Positions 28,102 to 37,240 of a stretch of 64,000 bases of DNA are shown here, piece after piece. Position numbers and translations under genes: made by a program. Position 1 is the first letter of the stretch. Each line of letters begins with the position of its first letter. The notes beneath the pieces are model-generated. The model did not search any database. It was not told the origin of the DNA and was given only the letters and a program-made list of their open reading frames with translations. The DNA is from Novipirellula aureliae (GTDB lineage Bacteria > Planctomycetota > Planctomycetia > Pirellulales > Pirellulaceae), in assembly GCF_007860185.1 (NCBI RefSeq), contig NZ_SJPY01000005.1:310001-374000 (forward strand), in the 5' to 3' direction.

Positions 28102-28920
28102 TTAGGTGTAACCTTTGCCCGTCATTAATTCATCAAACGCGTCCTCATCCATGTTGACCAATTCTTGTTGTACGAACACCAACGCATTGTGTCCGCCAAT
28201 CGCCTTGACATCGGTTCTCAAACGGGGCATTCCAGAGCCAGCCTGTCTGTGACCTTGATCACGTTTGACGAACCGATTGGCCACGGTGCCAGGCACTTGA
28301 TTTTGCCAGGATTCGACTCGCATTCTACCCTCTTCCAACTGAACGCCTTTGTCGGCATCCAAAACCAATAGCAGCCCGTTCGTGATGCTGATTTCGGCTG
28401 GGTTTGATTCCGTCTTAGAATCGCCTTCATCGTCGCCACGGTCGTCACCACGCTCGTCGCCACGCTCGTCACCACGCTCGTCACCACGCTCGTCGCGGGC
28501 AACCCAAACAATCGCTCCTTGGATCGGCTTCCGAAATTGGGGACTCACGTCGATGGCTTCGGTGTGACCGAGCGACGTAAAGAATGATCGGCCACCGTCG
28601 TATTGTTGGCAACAAGTGAAAGGATGGTCGCCGCCCATCTCTTGTCCACCCTGGTACGAATCCTCGTCAACTGAAATCAGCACATGCACGTTTTCTCGGG
28701 GATTGGAACCAAAGCGGTGCCATTCGTCGGTCGCGGTCCATTGCTCGGGCAGATATCGTGTCGCGACATGGATGCGACCTTCGACATTCAAGTTGGCTTG
28801 CTGGACCTTGGGATGGTCGATCAACATCGTTCGGATCAAGCCCTCGTACCGTTGCTGGAATTCCTCAAGCTCTTTCCAAATCGCTCCCGCGCAGTGAATG
28901 CCAACAAAACCGCCAAGAAT
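28102..28920 (-). pseudogene. ThuA-like domain protein, 5'-truncated, with RGDE tandem expansion
   Basis: Homology to the ThuA fold (class I glutamine amidotransferase-like, often in planctomycete sugar-utilisation loci) begins right after the stop of the next gene, with GGFVGIHCAGAIWKELEEF, and runs through VLISVDEDSYQGG, DHPFTCCQQYDGGRSFFTSL and IQGAIVWVARD. The N-terminal third and start codon are missing, since an in-frame TAG of the neighbouring gene precedes it. An ATG at 28839 could start a shorter product of 245 residues. The domain is followed by a low-complexity stretch made of about five copies of a 12 bp unit (DERGDERGDERG, 28430-28500). Confidence 0.75.
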
Positions 28921-28921
28921 G

Positions 28922-30178
28922 CTACTTACCTATCGCATACAGGTATTCTTTTCGTTCATCGGATTCTCTGGATCCGTGCCGGAGGATCAACTTTCCGTCT
29001 GCATAGATAGGTGACGCAAACGAAATGTCGCCCAAACGGTTCTCTGCAAGGCTCTCGAAGTGATCAGAGGAAGCGCGAAAAACGAGCGTTTCTCCACTCT
29101 CGTTTGAAGCATAAATTCGGTCACCTATCAGTAGTGGCGAGGCGCTGTGGGGGCCCTTCATTCGCTGCCGCCACATCTGGGTTCCATCCGAGGCTCTCCA
29201 GCAATAGCCAACGCCATTGTTTCCGATTCCGTACAAATAATCACCAGCGATCAACATCGATTGCTCGTAACATTTCACTTTGTTTTCCCAAACGATTTCA
29301 GCACGATCGTTAGAAACGGCAATTCCGAATGTGCCAGAGTCGGGATAGCCTCCGCTGGCAAAGACCATCGAATGGTTCCATACCACGGTTCCACAGGTTG
29401 TATCCGTCGTCGCTGGTACAGCCCAAATCTGCTTGCCGTTTTTGGGATCATAGGAGGCAACTTGAGAACCACCGCTGATCACAATCTGCTGCCTGTCGCC
29501 GACGTTTGCTAGAATCGGCGATGAGTAGCTGGTGAATTTCGGGCGAGTTACCTTCCATCGCTGTTCGCCGCTATCTTTCGCCAGTGCGTACAGACCGCGA
29601 TCATCGTTATCGATGTCGACAGCGACCACGACGGAATCGTCAAGCAACAAAAGGGACGCCCCGTAACCAAACCAAAACTTGCTGCTGACGCGATAGGGTG
29701 CGACTGATCGTTGCCAGAGAATCTTTCCGTCTAACGAAACAGCGCTGGCTTGAATCGAATCGTTGACCTGGACAACGACAAAAATCGCGTTGCCGTCACT
29801 CGACGGCGTTCCCGACGCACACGTGTTCTTATTGTGCATGTAATTCGGCGGGACAACCCCCTCGTGAAGCACCACTCGCTGAGACCGTTTTCCATCGTCT
29901 AGGTCGTACCGCAACAGGGAGATCGTTTTCGTGTCTGATTCATGTGTCAGTACGTAGATGCTCTTATCGACAACAATCGGAGACGCGTGCCCCATTCCCG
30001 GTATCGGGCTTTTCCACAGAACGTTCTCTGACGGTGACCAAGTAAGAGGAATCGAATCGATCGCCGACTCCGGTGTGTGATTGTTGAGTGTCGGGCCACG
30101 CCAGACCCGCCAATCCTCGGCCGCAAGAAGGGATGGAAGTAAAACCGTGAGCAGCATCGGATACATGATTCGGCGCAT
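28922..30178 (-). CDS. Secreted PQQ-type beta-propeller protein
   Basis: The start at ATG 30178 is preferred because it opens a signal peptide (RRIMYPMLLTVLLPSLLAAE). The 418-residue protein then shows DWRVWRGPTLNNHTPES, a pattern common in planctomycete PQQ-like proteins, and several blades with GDRQQIVISGG, YDPKNGKQIWAVP, GTVVWNHSMVFASGGYPD and ASDGTQMWRQRMKGPHSAS. This is a WD/PQQ-like propeller with no dehydrogenase active site seen. Such proteins often assist polysaccharide use or bind other proteins. It is followed at once by the truncated ThuA gene. Confidence 0.85.
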   Translation of the reverse strand: MRRIMYPMLLTVLLPSLLAAEDWRVWRGPTLNNHTPESAIDSIPLTWSPSENVLWKSPIPGMGHASPIVVDKSIYVLTHESDTKTISLLRYDLDDGKRSQRVVLHEGVVPPNYMHNKNTCASGTPSSDGNAIFVVVQVNDSIQASAVSLDGKILWQRSVAPYRVSSKFWFGYGASLLLLDDSVVVAVDIDNDDRGLYALAKDSGEQRWKVTRPKFTSYSSPILANVGDRQQIVISGGSQVASYDPKNGKQIWAVPATTDTTCGTVVWNHSMVFASGGYPDSGTFGIAVSNDRAEIVWENKVKCYEQSMLIAGDYLYGIGNNGVGYCWRASDGTQMWRQRMKGPHSASPLLIGDRIYASNESGETLVFRASSDHFESLAENRLGDISFASPIYADGKLILRHGSRESDERKEYLYAIGK

Positions 30179-30331
30179 GGAGGCAGTGACCATTTCGTCA
30201 ATTGGCGTGGTGAGATCGCGTTTGGGGACAGCATACCAGGTTAGACGATATCCGTTAAGATCGCCAAAGACACGGGGACGGTTCAACCGCGACGACTCCG
30301 GCGTGGTGGCTCCAAACACAATGATATCGGC

Positions 30332-31093
30332 CTAATTGTCATCGGCACTGGGCTGCATTTGCCTGCGTTGATCTGCGAACAGCGGCGCGAGAACTCTAGC
30401 AACGTGTTTTGCAATTATCGCATTGCCAGCTTCACTGGGATGAACACCGTCTTTGCTCAACCACTGTGGTTCCTTCGCGAGTAACTGATTGAGATCAACG
30501 AGTGGCGCATTCTGATCAGCCGCCACCTGACTCGCAGCCTCCCGATAGTTTTCAATCAGCTTGGCAAGGCCGCCAAGAGCCTCGAACGGATCACGCTGAT
30601 GTCGTATGAAGAAAGCTTCGTGCTCAATCGGCGGCAAAGTGCAGAGGATGACGCGTGCCTTCTGCTTTCGGCATTGAGCAACGATCGATTCCAGGTTGGC
30701 CTTGTATTGTGCGACGGGAACATAAGCATGATCGGCGTCCGCACGCAGGTCGTTCGTCCCAAACAGGATAACGACCACGTGTGGCTTTTGAGCCAGAACA
30801 TCGTCCGCCAATCGTCGTAGCGCTTTCGCTGTTGAATTACCCGCGACCCCAGCATTGATTGCATCGAACCCTGTGAGTCTGGCCAGAATCTGCGGATACC
30901 CTCGTTTGGTGATGCTATCACCAAAGCAGACGACTCTGGGCTTTGCTGGAGTGTCCAAAGGCGGTGCACTCCACGCGAACGCGGCGTCAACAGCGAACTG
31001 CAAACAAATCAACATGAGGAAAGTAAAATAACGATCTCGGCGTTGGTCGATTGCTGGTATATCGATTGCTGGTAAATCGTAAGTCGTTTTCAT
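30332..31093 (-). CDS. SGNH/GDSL-type hydrolase (secreted)
   Basis: A 253-residue hydrolase of the SGNH fold. The start is taken at ATG 31093; a GTG at 31120 is also in frame. A hydrophobic leader (FTFLMLICLQFAVDAAFAW) is followed by the catalytic Ser block CFGDSITKRG, block III VILFGTNDLRADAD and the Asp/His block LSKDGVHPSEAGN. All four SGNH positions are therefore present. It likely removes acetyl or other ester groups from a carbohydrate or lipid outside the cytoplasm. A short in-frame duplication (IDIPAID) lies before the leader. Confidence 0.92.
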   Translation of the reverse strand: MKTTYDLPAIDIPAIDQRRDRYFTFLMLICLQFAVDAAFAWSAPPLDTPAKPRVVCFGDSITKRGYPQILARLTGFDAINAGVAGNSTAKALRRLADDVLAQKPHVVVILFGTNDLRADADHAYVPVAQYKANLESIVAQCRKQKARVILCTLPPIEHEAFFIRHQRDPFEALGGLAKLIENYREAASQVAADQNAPLVDLNQLLAKEPQWLSKDGVHPSEAGNAIIAKHVARVLAPLFADQRRQMQPSADDN

Positions 31094-31120
31094 CGGCCCT
31101 GCAGGGTCCTGCTTGCTCAC

Positions 31121-31492
31121 TCCGATGGCAATTCTTTGATACGGATGAGCTACCGCTTCAGACTTTCACTCTGAAACCAACGGCGAAAATCCTGAATTGA
31201 ACCCCACCATGTTGTCCGCATAAAGTACCAGAACATTCATCGCTGCTGCTGAGGGTTAACGATCGTTCGCCCCAGTGACCAGACGGGTGTCGATCAACTG
31301 GGTTGCGGCGAAGCACAAAAACACTATCAGGAGGCACCTTGTTCTGGTCACTCGGGAATATTGGAGTTTAGGATGGTTAGCGTGTGTCAAGTTGGGGGAG
31401 CGGAAGATCGCCAAGGGTTTCGGACCACTCGGAGAAAAAAAGGGAGGTCTTGACGACCTCCGCTACGACCAAATCCGGACTAGGCCGGTGGA
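31121..31492. other. Intergenic stretch with small repeats
   Basis: No gene. It holds a short hairpin GGAGGTCTTGACGACCTCC (31443-31461) followed by GCTACG, and a related palindrome recurs near 55978 (GAAAGTCTTGACGACTTTCG). A weaker pairing joins AGTGACCAGA (31276) and TCTGGTCACT (31342). Confidence 0.5.
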
Positions 31493-32878
31493 CTAGGCTG
31501 GTGAACCTAGATACTTACTTCGGCTCGGCCGTGACATCAATTGGTTGGCCATCTCATTACCGATGAAAACTTCTTTCACTGGATCCCACTTCAGATCCTC
31601 GCCAACCATCAACGCGATGTTGCACATGTGACAACTGGTCATCGTGCGGTGATGCGAGTAAACGTCCGAGATTGGTTCGGAGCGATCTTTGACGCACTCA
31701 AAGAAGTTCTGCATATGGCTGGTGATCGGTTTGTCCTTGTAAAGTTTGGCGACGGCATCTTCGAGTTTCTTGTTGTCCGACTCGGTCAGATCCTCGACAG
31801 GTTTGCCGGTTAGCTTGCCACGATTGACAAAGAGGCGTCCCTGACTGCCTTCAAATAGGATCCCGTTGGGAAACGTCGTGTCTCCATCTTCGGACACATA
31901 TTTGTCATGAACATTCAAAGCCGAACCATTTTCGAATGTCAAGTTGACACTAAATTTGGTGGCGGCGTTGTAGCCATTTTCTAGCTCGGCTTTGCCTTCA
32001 AAGAATGCCACCCAATCAAAACCCTCGGGAACGACATTTCCAAATTGCCCTGTGCCGCTGATGCTGGTTGGGCCAGTCTTGTCCATCCCAATAGCCCACT
32101 GGGCTATATCAATGTGGTGGGCTCCCCAATCGGTCATCTTGCCACCAGAATACTCCATATACCAACGGAAGAATTTTCGGCGTTCGAGTGAGTAGTCAGC
32201 CGCTCGCGCTGGCCCCACCCAAAAGTCCCAGTTCAGCTTTTCAGGAACCTTTGATGTCGGGAAGGGACCTTCGCCGGGAGCCCCACCGATCGCAAGTTGC
32301 GCGGTGACGTTATCGCCGACATAGCCCTCCTGTATCATTGCAACCGCTTTCAAGAATCGTTTACCCATCTCGGTACGCTGTTGTGTCCCGACCTGAAAGA
32401 CCTTGCCGGTCTCCTTCACAACTTTGCAGATCTCCTTGCCCTCATCGATCGTCAACGTGAGCGGTTTCTCGCAGTACACATCGCAACCAGCACGCAAGGC
32501 ATACGTCGCGATCGGAACGTGCCAATGGTCATTGGTTCCGATCACGACAATGTCGGGACGTTCCGTGTCGATCAGCTTCCGATAGTCGACGTATTCCTTT
32601 AGTTTTCCGCCGAACATTCTGTCCGCGTTGAATTCCGCATTGTGCCGTTCGTCGACGTCGCAAACGGCAATCATCTTGCCAAATTTTGCGGCCTGCCGTG
32701 AAACCTCTCCGCCACGACTGTATCGACCCCGACTGCCGCCTACGCCGATCGCGGCGATGGTCAAATCCGTATCTTGAACTTGAGCCGCATTGGCGGTGCT
32801 GGTCAAGATGTACGGATTGGCGACTAAAGCCGCTGAGGTCAAAGCACTGTTTTTAAGAAAGTTCCTGCGAGTCGTCAT
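31493..32878 (-). CDS. Gfo/Idh/MocA family oxidoreductase (Tat-exported)
   Basis: The 461-residue protein begins with a Tat leader (TTRRNFLKNSALTSAALVAN). The NAD(P)-binding Rossmann fold follows (AAIGVGGSRGRY, then CDVDERHNAEF), with VVIGTNDHWHVPIA, the conserved CEKPLT motif (DVYCEKPLTLTIDEG), and the C-terminal substrate domain with TDWGAHHIDIAQW, where the last His is usually catalytic. These enzymes oxidise or isomerise sugars and inositols. The exported location is typical of planctomycete members. It stands alone and is followed by relics of carbohydrate-active genes. Confidence 0.92.
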   Translation of the reverse strand: MTTRRNFLKNSALTSAALVANPYILTSTANAAQVQDTDLTIAAIGVGGSRGRYSRGGEVSRQAAKFGKMIAVCDVDERHNAEFNADRMFGGKLKEYVDYRKLIDTERPDIVVIGTNDHWHVPIATYALRAGCDVYCEKPLTLTIDEGKEICKVVKETGKVFQVGTQQRTEMGKRFLKAVAMIQEGYVGDNVTAQLAIGGAPGEGPFPTSKVPEKLNWDFWVGPARAADYSLERRKFFRWYMEYSGGKMTDWGAHHIDIAQWAIGMDKTGPTSISGTGQFGNVVPEGFDWVAFFEGKAELENGYNAATKFSVNLTFENGSALNVHDKYVSEDGDTTFPNGILFEGSQGRLFVNRGKLTGKPVEDLTESDNKKLEDAVAKLYKDKPITSHMQNFFECVKDRSEPISDVYSHHRTMTSCHMCNIALMVGEDLKWDPVKEVFIGNEMANQLMSRPSRSKYLGSPA

Positions 32879-32943
32879 GGTTGTTCCTAAATCGAGAATG
32901 GTTGTGAAATTTCGGATTTCTATAGAGGTTTCGTGCGGCTCTT

Positions 32944-33189
32944 CTACTGTTCTTTAGTCAGTGTCTTCGCGACTCGACCGGGAGCATCGACTTTCTGCGA
33001 AAGAGTTGCAATCAGCTTCCCATTACTCAAAGTCGTTTGCAACGTTTTTAATCGGTCGCTGCGGGGCTTGATAATCGTAAGCTCGCGAGCGACGATACTC
33101 CTCTTCTCTGTATTGATCCATTCGCTGTAACGCCAACGTAGCGTACAAATATTGTAACCCATCGTCGAACCGCTAGGATACTGGCTCAA
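32944..33189 (-). pseudogene. Iduronate-sulfatase-like C-terminal remnant
   Basis: The frame reads SQYPSGSTMGYNICTLRWRY then SEWINTEKRSIVAREL, which matches the C-terminal subdomain of iduronate-2-sulfatases (consensus SQYPRG, MGYS, RYRYTEW, ARELYDH). At REL the match moves to another frame (YDYQAPQRPIKNVAND), then returns (LIATLSQKVDAPGRVAKTL). The N-terminal catalytic part is absent. It is a decayed end fragment. Confidence 0.65.
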
Positions 33190-33294
33190 CGAAATTTCGC
33201 GAGAAAACGCTTCGAAACTTCCGAGATTGGAATTAAAACTTATGCCGTCGCCGGTCGTTGGAACCGTGCCGCCGGAGCCTTCGCAAAGCCGCTT

Positions 33295-33569
33295 TTAGCC
33301 AAAGCGACTTGAAGTAGAACGAAACTTAAGGCAGGTCGAATCATCGGTGTTTTCTTCGATCAGCGATTCGCTCGTCGCAACGATCCGTGGAAAGCTAGTT
33401 TGGACAACCTCGTTTTTGTCCGATGCAACCTGCCAAAAGAATCGCGGGGCGGTTGTGCCGAGGCCGCGCGGATCGACCAAACATTCGCACTCCCGTTCGG
33501 TCGGTTTGATGTTTGGGAAAAATACGCCGCGGAAGCGATGATCGCGACCAAGATGACGATCGATCGCAT
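33295..33569 (-). pseudogene. Alpha-L-rhamnosidase N-terminal remnant
   Basis: An ATG at 33569 opens a signal-peptide-like start (RSIVILVAIIASAAYFSQ). A frameshift leads to ECECLVDPRGLGTTAPRFFW and QTSFPRIVATSESLIEENT, the typical first strands of a GH78 alpha-L-rhamnosidase (consensus LRCEYLVNPLG, PRLSW, QTAYQILVASS). About 75 residues remain of a roughly 900-residue enzyme. Confidence 0.7.
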
Positions 33570-33779
33570 GCTTATTGCTTCTCCCTTTGGATGCGATCAA
33601 CACCTGCTGGGAGCTAGAAGCAAGAGACACCGCGTTACGATCACTCGCTCTTCAGTGCGTCAAAATGTCCACCTTGTGACTTGGGCACTTTGGGTCTCTT
33701 TCGAACGAGTGCGTCTCTTTGGTACGATCGTCATGGCTGTTACCCGTCCAAAATTCTCCAAATAGAAGAAGTCCATACC

Positions 33780-34673
33780 GTGTCGACAACTCATCCTACC
33801 CCGAAATCCTCACCCGCTGACACTTCCTTAGAATCTCTATCGCTCACGGTGGGTGGACACGAGTTCACTAGCCGGTTGTTTGTGGGGACCGGCCGCTATG
33901 ACACGATGGAGCAGATGCGCGAATCGTTAGACCAATCGGGCAGCCAATGCGTGACGGTAGCGGTTCGTCGAGAACGGCTATACGATCGACTTGGCCAAAA
34001 CATTCTCGATTTCATTGACTTGGATCGCTACATCTTGTTGCCCAACACGGCCGGTTGTTTCACCGCAGCAGATGCGATTCGAACAGCGAAGCTGGGCCGT
34101 GAAATCCTCCGTACGTTGGAAAACCCTGGTGCTGACTGGGTGAAATTGGAGGTATTGGGCGACAGTCGTACGTTGCTACCCGATCCGGTCGAGACGATTG
34201 CCGCTTGCCAGGAACTGACGGCAGAAGGTTTTAAAGTGCTCTGCTATACGAACGATTGCCCGGTCACTGCCCAACGGCTAAAGGCAGCAGGAGCGACGAG
34301 TGTGATGCCTGCGGGAAGCCCGATCGGAAGTGGCCAAGGTATGCTCAATCCCAATAATTTCCGCATGATCATGCAATATTTGAAGGAAGATGATCCGGAC
34401 TATCCAGTGATCGTCGATGCCGGTGTCGGAACAGCAAGCGATGTGAGCGTCGCGTTTGAACTTGGTGCGGACGGCGTCCTTCTCAACACAGCGATCGCAC
34501 ACGCCCGCGAACCGGCAAGGATGGCCCGGGCGATGAAACATGCAGCGATCGCGGGAAGAGAAGCCTATCTTGCAGGCCGAATCCCCAAGAAGTTATACGG
34601 CAGTGCCAGCAGCCCCGAAGAGGGCGTCATCAGTACCAGGCCGTATGGTTCAAAGCCTGTCGAACCTTCGTAG
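33780..34673 (+). CDS. thiG: Thiazole synthase ThiG
   Basis: The 297-residue product has the ThiG (beta/alpha)8 pattern: [111 protein letters not shown] and [14 protein letters not shown]. The catalytic Lys is in DWVKLEV. It condenses 1-deoxyxylulose 5-phosphate, glycine-derived imine and ThiS thiocarboxylate to the thiazole of thiamine. The GTG start at 33780 fits the first conserved residues, leaving a 25-residue leader more than usual. No other thi gene is nearby. It converges on tig across the repeat array. Confidence 0.95.
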   Translation: MSTTHPTPKSSPADTSLESLSLTVGGHEFTSRLFVGTGRYDTMEQMRESLDQSGSQCVTVAVRRERLYDRLGQNILDFIDLDRYILLPNTAGCFTAADAIRTAKLGREILRTLENPGADWVKLEVLGDSRTLLPDPVETIAACQELTAEGFKVLCYTNDCPVTAQRLKAAGATSVMPAGSPIGSGQGMLNPNNFRMIMQYLKEDDPDYPVIVDAGVGTASDVSVAFELGADGVLLNTAIAHAREPARMARAMKHAAIAGREAYLAGRIPKKLYGSASSPEEGVISTRPYGSKPVEPS

Positions 34674-35402
34674 GTCCGTCTCTCCGAGACGGACAATACC
34701 GGTTCAACGAGTCTCGGAGAGACTCGGCTACGTCGATCCGTCTCGCTGAGACGGAAGCTATTAGTCCACGAGTCTCGGAGAGACTCGGCTACGTCGATCC
34801 GTCTCGCCGAGACGGAAACCATTAGTCCACGAGTCTCGGAGAGACTCGGCTACGTCGATACGTCTTGCGGAGACGGAAACTATTAGTCCACGAGTCTCGG
34901 AGAGACTCGGCTACGTCGATCCGTCTCGCTGAGACGGAAACTATTAGTCCACGAGTCTCGGAGAGACTCGGCTACGTCGATCCGTCTCGCTGAGACGGAA
35001 GCTATTAGTCCACGAGTCTCGGAGAGACTCGGCTACGTAGGTCCGTCTCTCCGAGACGGACAATGCCGGTTCAACGAGTCTCGGAGAGACTCGGCTACGT
35101 AGGTCCGTCTCTCCGAGACGGACAATGCCGGTTCAACGAGTCTCGGAGAGACTCGGCTACGTCGATCCGTCTCGCTGAGACGGAAGCTATTAGTCCACGA
35201 GTCTCGGAGAGACTCGGCTATGTCGATCCGTCTCGCTGAGACGGAAACTATTAGTCCACGAGTCTCGGAGAGACTCGGCTACGTCGATCCGTCTCGCTGA
35301 GACGGAAACATATGAGCACCACGAGTCTCGGAGAGACTCGGCTACGTCGATCCGTCTCGCCGAGACGGAAACTATTAGTCAACGAGTCTCGGAGAGACTC
35401 GG
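34668..35402. repeat. Tandem array of 61-62 bp double-hairpin repeats (12 copies)
   Basis: GAGTCTCGGAGAGACTCGG starts at 34709, 34770, 34831, 34892, 34953, 35014, 35076, 35138, 35199, 35260, 35323 and 35384. Each is a perfect 7 bp stem with a 3-base loop and is separated by a second stem, CCGTCTCGCTGAGACGG. Two unit types exist: type I (61 bp, with CTATTAGTCCAC) and type II (62 bp, with CAATGCCGGTTCAA at the start of the array and before 35076 and 35138). One unit (before 35323) has a changed spacer. The array fills the gap between the convergent genes thiG and tig and supplies the TAG stop of tig. Confidence 0.97.
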
Positions 35403-36902
35403 CTATTCCTTCTCGTTTTCTTTCTCAGCACCCTTCGGTGTGTTGTCCTCGTATTTCGCTTCGGGGATACTTCCCTCTTCGCGAGTGGACAAGACATTAT
35501 GATAGACCGCGAATTCCTCATGCTCATCACCATCGGTTTTCTCGACCTTTTCTTCCGTGATGGTTGCCGCTTCGACAATCATTTCGATCACCTTGCGTTC
35601 AACGATTTGGTTACGAACCGCGTCCATCTGGCCGCTCTTTTCGAGGCGAGCACGCGTTTTGCGTTCGGTCATATCGCTTTGCTGAGAGATCAGAGCGATT
35701 TCCGCATCGTAATCGGCAGCCTCAGCGTCAACATTTTCCTCCTCGGCAATTTTCTCGAGGATAAAGTGCTCTCGAAGCGATGATTCCGTCGACGCTTTTG
35801 CGTTTTGTCGAGCGGCATTCACAAACCGGCGAATATTGTCCTCATCGAAACCGCTGCGTCGGAGTTCCAATACTTTGCGTTGGAGTTCTCGTTGAGTTTG
35901 ACGAGTGACCAATGTTTCGGGAAGTTCGAAGTCAGCATTCCCAGCCAACTTTTCAACAACCGTTTCACGCATCTTTTGCTGCGTTCGATAATCGGCTTGG
36001 CGAACCAGAGAATCGCGAACGAAGTCTCGCAATTCTTCTTCCGACTCAAAATCACCCAGCTCTTCAAGGAACGAGGGGGTCAACTTCGGCAGTTCGCTCT
36101 TGAGCACTTCGACAACGCGAATTTCAGCATCCACTTCGGTTCCACGCAATGCTTCATCAGCAACGCTGTCGCTAAGTTTAACCTTGCCAGTTCGAACGTC
36201 GTCTTCGGTTGCATCCTTCATCAATGTCCCGAAGTCTTCGATCACTCCATCGGACAAACTTAGACGATTACAGAATGTGACACGTTCCTCCTCCAGTTTG
36301 GAAAGTAGCTTTCCGTTATCGGTGAACTTGATGTCGACAACGAGTTTGTCGCCGAGTTCTGCCGGTTCGTCCGTTGCTTCGAGTGTCGCATAACGGCTGA
36401 GGACACGCTGGAGAGATTCTTGAACGTCATCGTCAGAAATCTCTTCAACCTGCTTCGTCAGTTCGAGACCTTTCCAGGTCGGGGTTTCGAAATCGGGGCG
36501 GACCTCGATTGTGAACTGGTATTTAAAATCGCCATCATCTTCGGGCAGTTCGATCGATTCGAAGTCAAAATCGGGCTCGCCAATGGCGGAGAACTCTTCA
36601 TTCTCGCTGACTTGAGCAAGCGAATCCATCAACAGCGTCCCTTTGACCTGCTCGCGAACGCGATCACGAAACTGTTTTTCGACTAACTTGCGAGGCGCGC
36701 GGCCTGCGCGAAAGCCAGACACGCTCGCTTCGGGAACAATCTCGTCATAAGCGTCTTTCAGATAACGTTCAACCTCTTGATGGGGAATTGTCACAACCAC
36801 TTCCCGTACGCAAGCGCTAGGGCTTTCGACCTTGGATTGCAGTTGAATCGTTTTCTTTTCATCAGAAACGGGATTGGTTTCGGGCTCGGTGGAAGTAGAC
36901 AT
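35403..36902 (-). CDS. tig: Trigger factor, ribosome-associated peptidyl-prolyl isomerase/chaperone
   Basis: The 499-residue product is a trigger factor. The N-terminal ribosome-binding domain has VSGFRAGRAPRKLVEKQF (about 62-79), equivalent to the signature GFRPGKxP. A PPIase-like middle domain (about 170-255) contains ELGDKLVVDIKF, and a long helical C-terminal chaperone domain follows. It binds nascent chains at the ribosome exit. Compared with typical lengths near 430-450 it has an acidic extension (EEFAVYHNVLSTREEGS to the end), common in planctomycetes. The stop is formed at the edge of the repeat array. It is a single-gene unit, divergent from tRNA-Gly. Confidence 0.95.
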   Translation of the reverse strand: MSTSTEPETNPVSDEKKTIQLQSKVESPSACVREVVVTIPHQEVERYLKDAYDEIVPEASVSGFRAGRAPRKLVEKQFRDRVREQVKGTLLMDSLAQVSENEEFSAIGEPDFDFESIELPEDDGDFKYQFTIEVRPDFETPTWKGLELTKQVEEISDDDVQESLQRVLSRYATLEATDEPAELGDKLVVDIKFTDNGKLLSKLEEERVTFCNRLSLSDGVIEDFGTLMKDATEDDVRTGKVKLSDSVADEALRGTEVDAEIRVVEVLKSELPKLTPSFLEELGDFESEEELRDFVRDSLVRQADYRTQQKMRETVVEKLAGNADFELPETLVTRQTQRELQRKVLELRRSGFDEDNIRRFVNAARQNAKASTESSLREHFILEKIAEEENVDAEAADYDAEIALISQQSDMTERKTRARLEKSGQMDAVRNQIVERKVIEMIVEAATITEEKVEKTDGDEHEEFAVYHNVLSTREEGSIPEAKYEDNTPKGAEKENEKE

Positions 36903-37167
36903 CCGCGTTAGGCCTCTCGTCTTTTGGCTTGATCGTATTCAGCAGTAAAAAAAGGGTGGCTTTGGCCAGTCGAACAACGACTCAGGCTCTCCCCTCGTAC
37001 ATTTAGATTTCGTTGATCTTATCGATCGGATCTAAGCAGGTTAGTTTAGCGTGCGATTTCGAACGGGGGAACGGGAGGCGAGCCGTAGAAACTTTTTTTC
37101 TCTTTTTGCCTCACTGGTCTTGCAAAGTTTTTGAGCAGTCGATAATCTTTGCGGACATGAAAGACCT

Positions 37168-37240
37168 GCGGCTGTAGCTCAGTTGGCAGAGCATCACGTT
37201 GCCAACGTGATTGTCGTCGGTTCGAATCCGATCAGCCGCT
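37168..37240 (+). tRNA. tRNA-Gly (anticodon GCC)
   Basis: All arms fold. The acceptor GCGGCTG (37168-37174) pairs with CAGCCGC (37233-37239), with discriminator T. The D arm is GCTC-AGTTGGCA-GAGC. The anticodon stem TCACG/CGTGA holds the loop TTGCCAA with anticodon GCC. The T arm has loop TTCGAAT. There is no encoded CCA. A pyrimidine run (CTTTCTTTTTCTCTTT) follows and may end transcription. Confidence 0.96.

Noticed and set aside
28349-28567. Ser/Pro-rich plus-strand frame (SSPRSSPRSSPR)
   Set aside because: It is the antisense of the RGDE tandem repeat in the ThuA relic.
33400-33765. Plus-strand gene upstream of thiG
   Set aside because: The opposite strand shows rhamnosidase homology; this frame is its mirror and has no match.
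34668-35402. CRISPR array
   Set aside because: The repeated units are nearly identical through their whole 61-62 bp with no variable spacers, the repeats are palindromic twice per unit, and no cas genes are present.
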